Part shown: in pieces, positions 32,759 through 39,765 of the stretch
Layout: every line of letters begins with the position of its first letter
Position numbering within the stretch: position 1 is the stretch's first letter
Source: Candidatus Omnitrophota bacterium
Lineage (GTDB): Bacteria > Omnitrophota > Gorgyraeia > Zapsychrales > Zapsychraceae
DNA: 48,596 nt
Direction of reading: 5' to 3'
Assembly: GCA_028280285.1 (NCBI GenBank)
Contig: JANQMA010000019.1
Location: 1 to 48,596 of the forward strand
Translations under genes and position numbers: made by a program
Notes under the pieces: model-generated
What the model was told of the DNA's origin: nothing
Database searches by the model: none
The model's input: the letters and a program-made list of their open reading frames with translations, nothing else

Positions 32759-33817
32759 TTATTCTTTATGCACATGAAGTGTCTGGGTAGGAAAGGCGAA
32801 CTCAACACCCATTTTTTCGAACTCGCGGAAGATTTTGAGATTGATTTCCTGCTGGATATCCATGAATTTGTTGTAGTCATTACCTAAAACATAATAGACA
32901 ATCTCAAAATTAAGCGAAAAGTCGCCGTAGCCTTGAAAATGCGTGCGATCAAATTCAGTATCGGCAATGCCGCGGACAATCGCTTCAATTGTCTCAGGGA
33001 TTTTTTCTAACTTTTCGGCCGGCGTGCCGTAGGTCACACCGATTTGAAACAGAACGCGGCGGCGCACCATCCGGCGATAGTTGCGAACACGCGAATCGGT
33101 CAAATCGGTATTGGAAAAAACGATCTGCTCACCGCCCAATGAGCTGATACGGGTTGTCTTGATGCCGATATGCTCGACCACACCCATCTTGTCATCGACA
33201 ATGATAAAGTCGCCAATCTCAAACGGACGGTCAAACAGGATGGCAAAATAGCTAAACAGATCTTTCAGAACAGCCTGCGCGGCCATGGCGACCGCCACGC
33301 CACCGATACCTAAACCGGCGAGGATACCGGTCACCTTAAAGCCCATGCTGTCAAAAAAGGAGATCACCGCAAGCGCCCAAATAAGAAGTTTGGCCACACG
33401 CATAATCCCCATCAAACTCTTGCGGGCATTTTCTTCAAATCCGGCAGACTTAAGATAAACCTTTACCCCATAATTGAGAATTTCGATCGCAAACCGCGCC
33501 ACATAAATCGTAATAATGGCCTTGGAGATAATACCGAATCCTTTGTCGTAGGCCTCCCCTAAAACGAGTAAGCCCGACGCCATATAATAAGCCCCAAAAT
33601 ACAAAAGCGGCATGATGACTTTAGATATCAGGGTGATAAGAAAATCGTCGAATGTCGTCTCGGTTTTTGCGGCCAGTTCTTTAAGACGGTGGACAATGCT
33701 GTTGCGGATAATATTGATCAGGCAAATACTGAGGATAAAAAACAGCCCCGCCTCGCCGTAGGCATAGAGCGTATTGCCGAAATAATTTGTTTGCAAGATT
33801 GGAAATAGCTCATTCAT
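32759..33817 (-). CDS. MscS-family mechanosensitive channel
   Basis: This protein of about 352 residues has four or five predicted membrane helices in the first 190 residues. The MscS pore-lining helix follows (GLGIGGVAVAMAAQAVLKDLF, about 175-195), then the beta domain opening FDRPFEIGDFIIVDDKMGVV and the C-terminal alpha/beta domain. The family opens under membrane tension to release solutes during hypo-osmotic shock. The extra N-terminal helices make it resemble YnaI- or YbdG-type paralogues. I took the ATG at 33817; a TTG six codons upstream is possible, and neither has a clear ribosome site. It is monocistronic, with a large palindrome upstream. Confidence 0.93.
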   Translation of the reverse strand: MNELFPILQTNYFGNTLYAYGEAGLFFILSICLINIIRNSIVHRLKELAAKTETTFDDFLITLISKVIMPLLYFGAYYMASGLLVLGEAYDKGFGIISKAIITIYVARFAIEILNYGVKVYLKSAGFEENARKSLMGIMRVAKLLIWALAVISFFDSMGFKVTGILAGLGIGGVAVAMAAQAVLKDLFSYFAILFDRPFEIGDFIIVDDKMGVVEHIGIKTTRISSLGGEQIVFSNTDLTDSRVRNYRRMVRRRVLFQIGVTYGTPAEKLEKIPETIEAIVRGIADTEFDRTHFQGYGDFSLNFEIVYYVLGNDYNKFMDIQQEINLKIFREFEKMGVEFAFPTQTLHVHKE

Positions 33818-33860
33818 AGTATTGAATACTAACAACTTGGGATGGATAATGCAAGGAAAA

Positions 33861-33917
33861 ATAATTAAGGGGACACAATACTTAATTAATAATTAAGTAT
33901 TGTGTCCCCTTAATTAT
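33861..33917. repeat. 57-bp perfect palindrome
   Basis: Two 28-bp arms (33861-33888 and 33890-33917) are exact reverse complements around one A. The arm carries AAGGGGACACAATACTTAA. Such hairpins resemble single-stranded substrates of Y1/REP-associated transposases; that link is inference. It lies between the MscS gene and the PEP-CTERM gene. Confidence 0.9.
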
Positions 33918-33989
33918 AAATTAGATACGGAATAATGAATGGATGAATGCCCTTCGATTCGCTTACGCTCTTTGAAGGATTGAATAAAA

Positions 33990-34586
33990 TTATTTTTTTC
34001 TGCGTCTTAAAGCTACTGCGGCAGCGCCGCTTCCGAAAAGAAATATTGTGCCCGGCTCAGGGATTGCATGTGTTGCTAAATATTCACACTCTTCGTCTTC
34101 CGAGTCACAATCAGCGTATTCTTCGTCTTCTTTGTCTTCTTGAGTGTCAGAGCTTGTCAGCAGATCGCCTCCGATATTGTCTTCCAATAAGGTAAGCTGC
34201 GTCGTTGTCCCGCCATCGCCTGAATCATCATCGCCACCACCAAATCCTTGTGAGGCAGCAAATCCAAGCCCGCCAATACCTGCGCCGGCCCCAACAAAGC
34301 CTAATGTGCCAAAACTGCGTGTCGATCCGGTTGAGCTACTTGAAGAACTCAGGACACTTTTATAGCCAGACTGGGAACCTATCGGAATCGGCTTAAGATA
34401 GCCGAAATTCTTCCAGCCGAGCCCATGATAGCCTGTTGGAAGTCCTACAAGCTCATCATTCGTAGTATCATCTTTCGCAATCCCCATGGTACTAACCACT
34501 GTCATGGTGAAAATGACGATCCCTAATGATACAAGGATAATGGCCCCTTTTTGCTTGTCCCAAAATGTCTTGATTTTTCGTTTCAT
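33990..34586 (-). CDS. PEP-CTERM-anchored low-complexity exported protein
   Basis: This 198-residue protein has an N-terminal membrane helix (GAIILVSLGIVIFTMTVVST, about 14-33). A Ser/Gly-rich middle follows (SSSSSTGSTRSFGTLGFVGAGAG), then an acidic stretch (EDKEDEEYADCDSEDEECEY). It ends with the sorting tail IPEPGTIFLFGSGAAAVALRRRKK, the PEP motif, hydrophobic helix and Arg/Lys cluster of PEP-CTERM proteins. Such proteins are processed by an exosortase, usually in species that make exopolysaccharide; no exosortase is in this window. I chose the ATG at 34586 because GAGAGAAGG precedes it. It may be an extracellular matrix component. Confidence 0.88.
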   Translation of the reverse strand: MKRKIKTFWDKQKGAIILVSLGIVIFTMTVVSTMGIAKDDTTNDELVGLPTGYHGLGWKNFGYLKPIPIGSQSGYKSVLSSSSSSTGSTRSFGTLGFVGAGAGIGGLGFAASQGFGGGDDDSGDGGTTTQLTLLEDNIGGDLLTSSDTQEDKEDEEYADCDSEDEECEYLATHAIPEPGTIFLFGSGAAAVALRRRKK

Positions 34587-34691
34587 ATGCCTTCTCTCAA
34601 GTAATTTCAGAAAGTATAAAACATTTTTTCGTGTTGGCAAGGGACACAGTAGGACATACCGGGACAACAGAAAAAGATAAGATTTTACAAA

Positions 34692-34826
34692 AATTAGTGT
34701 CAGAACTCAGCAAATATTTGGTATTGAATGAGTTAAAGACAAATTCGATATAATTAAAATTGTGGTTATACTAATTAATATGTAAGTGTTTGTAAATATT
34801 GAGTTTATCGAGTTCTGACACTAATT
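34692..34826. repeat. 135-bp intergenic element with 17-bp terminal inverted repeats
   Basis: AATTAGTGTCAGAACTC (34692-34708) and its exact complement (34810-34826) bound an AT-rich interior without a gene. The layout suggests a miniature inverted-repeat element. It occupies most of the 313-bp gap between the PEP-CTERM start and the next gene's terminator. Confidence 0.75.
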
Positions 34827-34829
34827 AAT

Positions 34830-34865
34830 GAAAAAAGCGCGGATGGGTGCAACATCCGCGCTTTT
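34830..34865 (-). terminator. Intrinsic terminator of the GEMM-controlled small secreted protein gene
   Basis: AAAAGCGCGGATG (34853-34865, minus) pairs with CATCCGCGCTTTT (34833-34845), and the T-run extends to about 34830. The stem is perfect over 13 bp. It is symmetric enough to act in both directions. Confidence 0.9.
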
Positions 34866-34899
34866 CACCCCAAGCCGGCCCTAGGCGGCCTGCTCGAGT

Positions 34900-35199
34900 T
34901 CATCCTTCATTGGAGGAGAAGAAGTCTTTTTGGTCTGTCTGATCATTATGCACGACGAAAATAATGCCGTATTTCTCGGCCGCAATCGTGATCAAACGGT
35001 CCATAATCTCTTTATAATCGGCCGCTACCTCTTCAGGCTGGGCGGCTTTATCAGCATCTTTGGAAAGCTCTATTTTCTTGATAATTTCCATAACATCCGG
35101 CTTGACATATTTAGCCGCAGCGTCTCCGGCTGTCGCACACAAAAATCCGCCGATCATCAGTGTTATCGCCAACCTCATCAATATCCGTTGTTTACCCAT
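34900..35199 (-). CDS. Small exported protein of unknown function under c-di-GMP riboswitch control
   Basis: This 99-residue protein has a clear signal peptide (MGKQRILMRLAITLMIGGF, cleavage near GDAAA). A mostly helical mature part follows (DVMEIIKKIELSKDADKAAQ, EEVAADYKEIMDRLITIAAE), ending KYGIIFVVHNDQTDQKDFF. I recognise no family. AAAGGAGTG lies at a good distance before the ATG. The gene is a single transcription unit: promoter near 35500, GEMM aptamer, intrinsic terminator, a long further leader, the gene, and a strong terminator. Control by c-di-GMP points to a role in a surface or sessile lifestyle, but that is inference. Confidence 0.8.
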   Translation of the reverse strand: MGKQRILMRLAITLMIGGFLCATAGDAAAKYVKPDVMEIIKKIELSKDADKAAQPEEVAADYKEIMDRLITIAAEKYGIIFVVHNDQTDQKDFFSSNEG

Positions 35200-35293
35200 T
35201 TTGATTCACTCCTTTAATTTTGCTCCGTGTCCCGCTCCGTTTGGAAAGCCGACCAGTCCTCTCGTCCTGCGGACTCGAGCTATTTTCGCTGCT

Positions 35294-35324
35294 ACAACTT
35301 ATGTCGCTTCACTCCATAAGTTGT
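35294..35324. other. Hairpin in the leader downstream of the riboswitch terminator
   Basis: ACAACTTATG (35294-35303) and CATAAGTTGT (35315-35324) are perfect 10-bp arms. A smaller AGTCC/GGACT hairpin follows at about 35252-35272. The 95 nt between here and the gene show no other feature. Confidence 0.6.
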
Positions 35325-35332
35325 GCGCTCAA

Positions 35333-35373
35333 ATAAAAAAAGCGTCTACTCTAAATAATAAGAGCAGACGCTT
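35333..35373 (-). terminator. Riboswitch expression platform (intrinsic terminator)
   Basis: On the minus strand AAGCGTCTGCTCT (35361-35373) pairs with AGAGTAGACGCTT (35340-35352), with one mismatch, and TTTTTTATTT follows. It comes directly after the GEMM aptamer, so ligand binding probably decides read-through. Confidence 0.9.
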
Positions 35374-35384
35374 AAAAGTCCCAA

Positions 35385-35475
35385 TTAGTGGCAACTGGCT
35401 ATCCATTTTCAGGACCCTGTAGCTTTGCGTCCCCACCTTTCAGTGGGTTTGCCCTTATCAATACGAGTAACGTTT
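35385..35475 (-). ncRNA. c-di-GMP-I (GEMM) riboswitch aptamer
   Basis: Read on the minus strand: GATAAGGGCAAACC (35447-35460), a short P2 hairpin with GAAA tetraloop (CCACTGAAAGGTGG), GGGACGCAAAGCTACAGGGTCC, then GGATAGCCAGTTGCC. This is the conserved order of GEMM-I aptamers, including the GNRA tetraloop and GCAAAGC core. A terminator follows. It controls the small exported protein gene at 34900-35199. Confidence 0.9.
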
Positions 35476-35496
35476 TAAAGATCAAATTCTGTTTGC

Positions 35497-35525
35497 ATAT
35501 AAAGTATAAACCATAAAAGAGGCAA
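35497..35525 (-). promoter_or_regulatory. Putative promoter of the riboswitch transcript
   Basis: Minus strand TTGCCT (35520-35525), 17 bp, TTATAT (35497-35502); TATACT lies within the spacer as an alternative -10. Transcription would start just upstream of the aptamer. Confidence 0.5.
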
Positions 35526-35571
35526 CACAAGGCCTCCTCAAAAAGGGAAGCGTTTTCTTTCAAAAAAAATT

Positions 35572-35608
35572 ATATTTCCATAAACTGTTTATTTTCAATA
35601 ATTTATGA
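35572..35608. promoter_or_regulatory. AT-rich element upstream of the riboswitch promoter, similar to 32660-32697
   Basis: TTCAATAATTTATGA (35594-35608), preceded by ATTTCC and AACTGTTTA, repeats the element upstream of the giant gene at nearly the same distance from the -35 box. Nothing else is evident in 35526-35665 apart from A-rich tracts. Confidence 0.45.
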
Positions 35609-35665
35609 GCATTAAAGCCGTTTTAAATAAAATATTTTCGAAAATAACTGGATTGAGCGGAGTTT

Positions 35666-37273
35666 TTAAGATCTGACGGTCACTGTTTTAAGCCAGACCG
35701 AAAATCCGAGAAAAAGAATCATGAGGGGAATAAAGGTAAGCATGGCAATAATCATGCGCTTTTCTGTGCTGGTCAACTCCAGCGGCTCAACCTCCACCTT
35801 TTTGATGTCGGGATAGGCCTGATAGTCCAGCTCCATCAGCCAACTGACGGCATTAAGCCCCATCTGGGCATTGCTGAATTGGCTGATATAGGCATTGGTA
35901 AGAAAGTCGGCATCGGTAAACACGAGAAACCGTGTGTCACTTGCCTTGGTCTCATCACGCGGTTCAAAGCCCACATAGGCAATCGGGACAGGGCCTTTTT
36001 TATCTTCGCGTTCATTGTATTTGACCTCAAGCATACGATTGGACTCGCCCCAGCTTTGCGGAAACGGTGAGGCGGTCAAGACAAGCGGGACCAATTTAAT
36101 GGTTTCTCTTTTATGTCTGGTTGCTGTAATGGAACGCGGGCGCACATAGAACGTATAATCCAAATTACTGACAATCGCCCGGTGGGTTAAATAGTTGTTG
36201 GTGGCCGGCACCCCGACATCCTGGCCAATAAAGCTTTTAATATCCACCACAATATCAGGAAGAATTTTAAGACCCCATTTATTTAAGATACGATTCAGAT
36301 CAGGATTAAGTTCTTTTTCTTCATCTGTCAGCGGTTTCTCCGGTGTGGTGATCACCGTATGTTCAATCAAAAAGAGCACATCGCCGCCGCCCTTCATATA
36401 TTCATGAATGGTCAACTCTTCTTTCTCAGATAAATGCTGCTTAGGGCCAGCTATAATCAGCAGGCTGCAATCTTCAGGAATTTGACCACTGTCGCCTAAA
36501 ATAAGCGAATGTGTCAAAATATTATTATTGACCAAAACCTGATCAAACATCGACAAACCCGTATTGCCTTCATCATCCAGCGCGTATTCATTATGTCCTT
36601 TGAGAAAATAAATGTGTTGTGCAGGTCTTAGAACCCGCATGAGCGCATTGTTAATATGTTCCTCGCCCAAAGGATCCTTGGTAAAATCAATGTCTTCGCG
36701 GCGTGCCCCTTCACCTGTTGTTTCGACAATCAATTTCTTTTCGTTACCGGAAATCACATTGCCGAACTGAGCGGCATAACCAAGATTAACCAGTGGATCG
36801 ACCACCTCGATGGTCACAAGGCCCCCGGCCCTTCTTCTATATTCATTTAACAAATCATCGAGGTATTTAGGTGGTGCGCCGACCACCAAAGCCGTCATGT
36901 TAATCGGCAGATTAAGATCCTCTAGGATATCAATGGTGACATCACTAAGTGTATGTTGCTTATACCGTGTCAGATCCCAACGCAGATCGCTTTGATGCGC
37001 CCAGTAATTGGCAAGAAAAAAAACAGCAATAAAAACGGAGGTTAGGATACTTAAAATGATTATGCGGCCTAAATGAAATTTTTCTCTAAAGCGTTGCATA
37101 TAACGGTTAAGATAAATCATATGCAGCACAAAACCGATAAGCCCCACCGCAACCAAACCAATCGACAGAATAGATGTTCCTTGCTCAACATAAATAAGCC
37201 CGGCCCCGGTGCAAAGAATACAAAAACCAATAAAAGATAAGATAAAGATAAACTTATTCGACTTTAGCGCCAT
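35666..37273 (-). CDS. GldG-like ABC transporter auxiliary protein
   Basis: This 535-residue protein has two N-terminal helices (about 8-28 and 33-53), a third near 70-90, a large extracytoplasmic domain and one C-terminal helix (MIIAMLTFIPLMILFLGFSVW). The hallmark RWDLTRYKQHTLSDVTIDIL starts near residue 98, as in GldG/ABC_transp_aux proteins, and YFLKGHNEYALDD resembles the family's central motif. In Bacteroidetes, GldG with GldA and GldF forms an ABC complex linked to gliding; elsewhere the same trio occurs without gliding. It is the last gene of a five-gene operon and overlaps the permease gene by 10 bp. I see no clear terminator in 35526-35665. Confidence 0.88.
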   Translation of the reverse strand: MALKSNKFIFILSFIGFCILCTGAGLIYVEQGTSILSIGLVAVGLIGFVLHMIYLNRYMQRFREKFHLGRIIILSILTSVFIAVFFLANYWAHQSDLRWDLTRYKQHTLSDVTIDILEDLNLPINMTALVVGAPPKYLDDLLNEYRRRAGGLVTIEVVDPLVNLGYAAQFGNVISGNEKKLIVETTGEGARREDIDFTKDPLGEEHINNALMRVLRPAQHIYFLKGHNEYALDDEGNTGLSMFDQVLVNNNILTHSLILGDSGQIPEDCSLLIIAGPKQHLSEKEELTIHEYMKGGGDVLFLIEHTVITTPEKPLTDEEKELNPDLNRILNKWGLKILPDIVVDIKSFIGQDVGVPATNNYLTHRAIVSNLDYTFYVRPRSITATRHKRETIKLVPLVLTASPFPQSWGESNRMLEVKYNEREDKKGPVPIAYVGFEPRDETKASDTRFLVFTDADFLTNAYISQFSNAQMGLNAVSWLMELDYQAYPDIKKVEVEPLELTSTEKRMIIAMLTFIPLMILFLGFSVWLKTVTVRS

Positions 37274-37974
37274 ATTCTCTGTTCAATCGATATTCTGGTT
37301 AAAATGATAAATAAAATAATACCTGTTACGTAATAAACAAGATCGCTTAACGCAACGACACCAACCGCAAAGTTTTCGGCGTGCTTAAGCGAGCTCATGT
37401 AATGCAAAAATGTTTTTGCTCCTCCCTGGACATATTTTTCCAGGGTCGAACAAAAGTAAAGAAAGAAAATCCCACAATAGGCCAAAAGCCCGGCAATAAT
37501 TTGATTGCTTGAGAGCGACGAGAAAAAAACACCGATCGCAATAAACATCGCCCCTTCAAGCCACAAGCCAAAATACCCCGTCATCGCTTCGACAAATCCA
37601 ATGGATGAAAAAATAGCGAGAATAAAATAATACGTTAACGTCGTTAAAATAATCAGCGAATAGAATGTGAGCACACCTAAATATTTGCCGAGCACAATCA
37701 TTGTATTGCTTGTCGGTGTTGTCATAAGAAATTCCATGGTGCCGTTTTCTTTTTCCTCGGCAAACACACGCATCGACAAAAGCGGAATGATAAATAAAAA
37801 TAAGAATTCCATCAAACGGAAGACATCATCCAAAGTCGCTTCTTTATTATGATCAATAATCAGATAGAAAAAGACATTAAATGTTGTGATGGTTAAAAAC
37901 AAAATGATATAGGCCATCGGTGAATTAAAATAATAGTCAATTTCTTTACGGATAATCGCGTTTAGTTTGTGCAT
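37264..37974 (-). CDS. ABC transporter permease (GldF/ABC-2 type)
   Basis: This 236-residue, six-helix membrane protein has an ABC-2 pattern. It opens with NAIIRKEIDYYFNSPMAYII, followed by the cytoplasmic motif MRVFAEEKENGTMEFLMTTP that contacts the ATPase (about residues 68-87). It overlaps its ATPase gene by 13 bp and the GldG-like gene by 10 bp, so translational coupling is likely. Substrate unknown. The combination with GldG-like and GldA-like proteins fits the Gld-type subfamily of ABC-2 exporters. Confidence 0.9.
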   Translation of the reverse strand: MHKLNAIIRKEIDYYFNSPMAYIILFLTITTFNVFFYLIIDHNKEATLDDVFRLMEFLFLFIIPLLSMRVFAEEKENGTMEFLMTTPTSNTMIVLGKYLGVLTFYSLIILTTLTYYFILAIFSSIGFVEAMTGYFGLWLEGAMFIAIGVFFSSLSSNQIIAGLLAYCGIFFLYFCSTLEKYVQGGAKTFLHYMSSLKHAENFAVGVVALSDLVYYVTGIILFIILTRISIEQRIWR

Positions 37975-38684
37975 GACTCATTAAACCCCATAAATGTTTT
38001 CTCTAAAGTACCGTCTTGAGCCACTAATTCTTCGACTTTGGCATCAAGGCCGATACGCCCGTCTTTTAAAATAAGCACACGCTCAGCAACACGTTCAATT
38101 TCGGTTAACACATGTGTGCTTAAGATAACGGTGTGTTCTTGCTTTAACTCATTAAGTAGTTTGCGGAATTGATCGACCTGAATCGGATCCAGCCCCGTCG
38201 TCGGCTCATCAAGGATCAGAACCTTCGGCTCATTAAGAATCGCCTGAGCAAGGCCGATGCGTTGTTTATACCCTTTAGAAAGAATTCCTATTCTGCGTTT
38301 AACCACATCTTGTAAATGGCAGCGTCCCACCGCACGGGCGACATCTTCTTTTAATTTACGCCCGCGGATGTTTTTAAGGCGTGCCGCAAACTCCAAGTAT
38401 TTGACAACACTCATATTGTCATAGAGTGGCGGGTTTTCCGGCAAGTAGCCGATATTTTCTCTAACCTTAAGGTGTTGTTTTTGCACATCAAATCCGGCTA
38501 CGCGCGCTTCCCCGTCGGTGGCCGGAAGAAACGAGGTTAAGATGCGCATCATCGTTGTTTTACCGGCCCCATTGACCCCGAGAAAACCGACGATCTCACC
38601 TTTATCAACAGAAAACGTTATACCCTTAAGTACTTCCACAGGACCGAATTTTTTAATGATACCCTTAACCTCTATCATTCCCAA
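37962..38684 (-). CDS. ABC transporter ATP-binding protein (GldA-like)
   Basis: This 240-residue ATPase has Walker A GVNGAGKTT (about 36-44), Q-loop region GYLPENPPLY, signature LSKGYKQRIGLAQAIL, Walker B VLILDEPTTGLDP and the switch histidine in ILSTHVLTE. It energises the adjacent permease. The start overlaps the end of the thioredoxin-like gene by 10 bp. All catalytic residues are present. Confidence 0.94.
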   Translation of the reverse strand: MGMIEVKGIIKKFGPVEVLKGITFSVDKGEIVGFLGVNGAGKTTMMRILTSFLPATDGEARVAGFDVQKQHLKVRENIGYLPENPPLYDNMSVVKYLEFAARLKNIRGRKLKEDVARAVGRCHLQDVVKRRIGILSKGYKQRIGLAQAILNEPKVLILDEPTTGLDPIQVDQFRKLLNELKQEHTVILSTHVLTEIERVAERVLILKDGRIGLDAKVEELVAQDGTLEKTFMGFNESCTN

Positions 38685-39289
38685 AGTTCCTTAAGTTTTT
38701 TATTTAGCTCCTGGACCCCAACAATCATTTCATCATTGATAAAATACGTTGGTGTTGTGTGCACAAAACGGGATTCACCAAGCAACTTTTCTTGAAAAAT
38801 CGCCTTTTGCGTCGCCTTATCCAGAAGGCATTGTTGTAACTCTATCCCGTCGACACCAACATCTTTTGTCAAAGACTTAAGATATGGCTCAACATTATTA
38901 AGTGTCCGCCATGTTACTTGTTTGGCAAACAATAGGTCATGATACGGCCAGAATTTATTCTGAAGTGATACACAATACGCGTAGCGCGCACTCACCATTG
39001 AATTCAGTTCTGCCAAGGGAAAAAGCTTAACGGTTAAAAAAATTTCATCCGGATAACGATTCAAATAATCTTTTAATAAACGGCTTCCCTCTTTGCACTG
39101 CATGCATTGAAAATCAACAAATTCAACAACCTGAACAGATGCATTGGCAGGCCCCAAAGAGCGTGCAGCGTCATGATTGTCAAAAGGAGACTGATCCAAG
39201 CGGATCAAAAAATCCAAGACGAAAACAAAAACGACCACAACACAAACAATAACAATGGTGAATTTAGTTTTTGGTAAATGCGCCGACAT
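38675..39289 (-). CDS. Membrane-anchored DsbA/thioredoxin-like protein
   Basis: This 204-residue protein has one N-terminal membrane helix (FTIVIVCVVVVFVFVLDFLI, about 11-30) followed by a DsbA-type thioredoxin fold. The active site is CMQC in VEFVDFQCMQCKEGSRLL. The cis-proline loop TTPTYFIND lies near the end. It is probably a periplasmic disulfide oxidoreductase or thiol sensor attached to the inner membrane. The gene lies 1 bp from the response-regulator gene and overlaps the ABC ATPase gene, so it belongs to the same operon; its targets may be the extracytoplasmic part of the transporter. Confidence 0.9.
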   Translation of the reverse strand: MSAHLPKTKFTIVIVCVVVVFVFVLDFLIRLDQSPFDNHDAARSLGPANASVQVVEFVDFQCMQCKEGSRLLKDYLNRYPDEIFLTVKLFPLAELNSMVSARYAYCVSLQNKFWPYHDLLFAKQVTWRTLNNVEPYLKSLTKDVGVDGIELQQCLLDKATQKAIFQEKLLGESRFVHTTPTYFINDEMIVGVQELNKKLKELWE

Positions 39290-39290
39290 T

Positions 39291-39653
39291 TTATGTTAAG
39301 AAAGTATCGATCGCTTCTGAAAGCTCTTTGACATCGACCGGTTTTTTGATATGAACAATATCTTCTTTTTGCGAAATTGCGTCGGGAATTTCTTTATCCC
39401 GTACCGTTAAAAGAATAATCGGAATATGTTTATAATCATCATTGTACCGCAATTGATAACACACATCGTACCCATTAATTTCCGGCATCATAATATCTAA
39501 AATGGCAAGATCAGGCGGATCATTTTTAAGCTGCACGAGGGCATCCAGCCCATCTTCACAAAAGTCGGCTGTATAATCTGTTGCCTCGAGGATCTTTTTA
39601 ACAATTCTGATCACAAGGGGATCATCATCGACCAGTAATATGCGTTTAGTCAT
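39291..39653 (-). CDS. Single-domain response regulator (receiver only)
   Basis: This 120-residue CheY-like protein has the acidic pocket D9-D11, phospho-acceptor D53 (LAILDIMMPEINGYDV), T83 (ILLTVRD) and K104 (HIKKPVD). There is no output domain, so it must act by protein contact. It opens the operon with the DsbA-like protein and the Gld-type ABC transporter. I see no histidine kinase gene nearby. The promoter region (39654-39720) has an AT-rich -10-like TATAAA but no convincing -35. Confidence 0.92.
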   Translation of the reverse strand: MTKRILLVDDDPLVIRIVKKILEATDYTADFCEDGLDALVQLKNDPPDLAILDIMMPEINGYDVCYQLRYNDDYKHIPIILLTVRDKEIPDAISQKEDIVHIKKPVDVKELSEAIDTFLT

Positions 39654-39721
39654 GATTCTGATTTATATTTTTAGATCCCTCGCCACTGAAAATAATCGAA
39701 ATTGGCTCGGGATTAATTCGT

Positions 39722-39762
39722 GTGTTTAATTTACGCTCCTTTTAGTCGCGTAAATTAAACAC
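39722..39762 (-). terminator. Hairpin after the glutamate-synthase-like gene
   Basis: GTGTTTAATTTACGC (39722-39736) and its exact complement (39748-39762) form a 15-bp stem with an 11-nt loop. It starts 4 bp past the stop. There is no T-run, so it may stabilise the 3' end or act as a weak terminator. Confidence 0.6.
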
Positions 39763-39765
39763 TCA

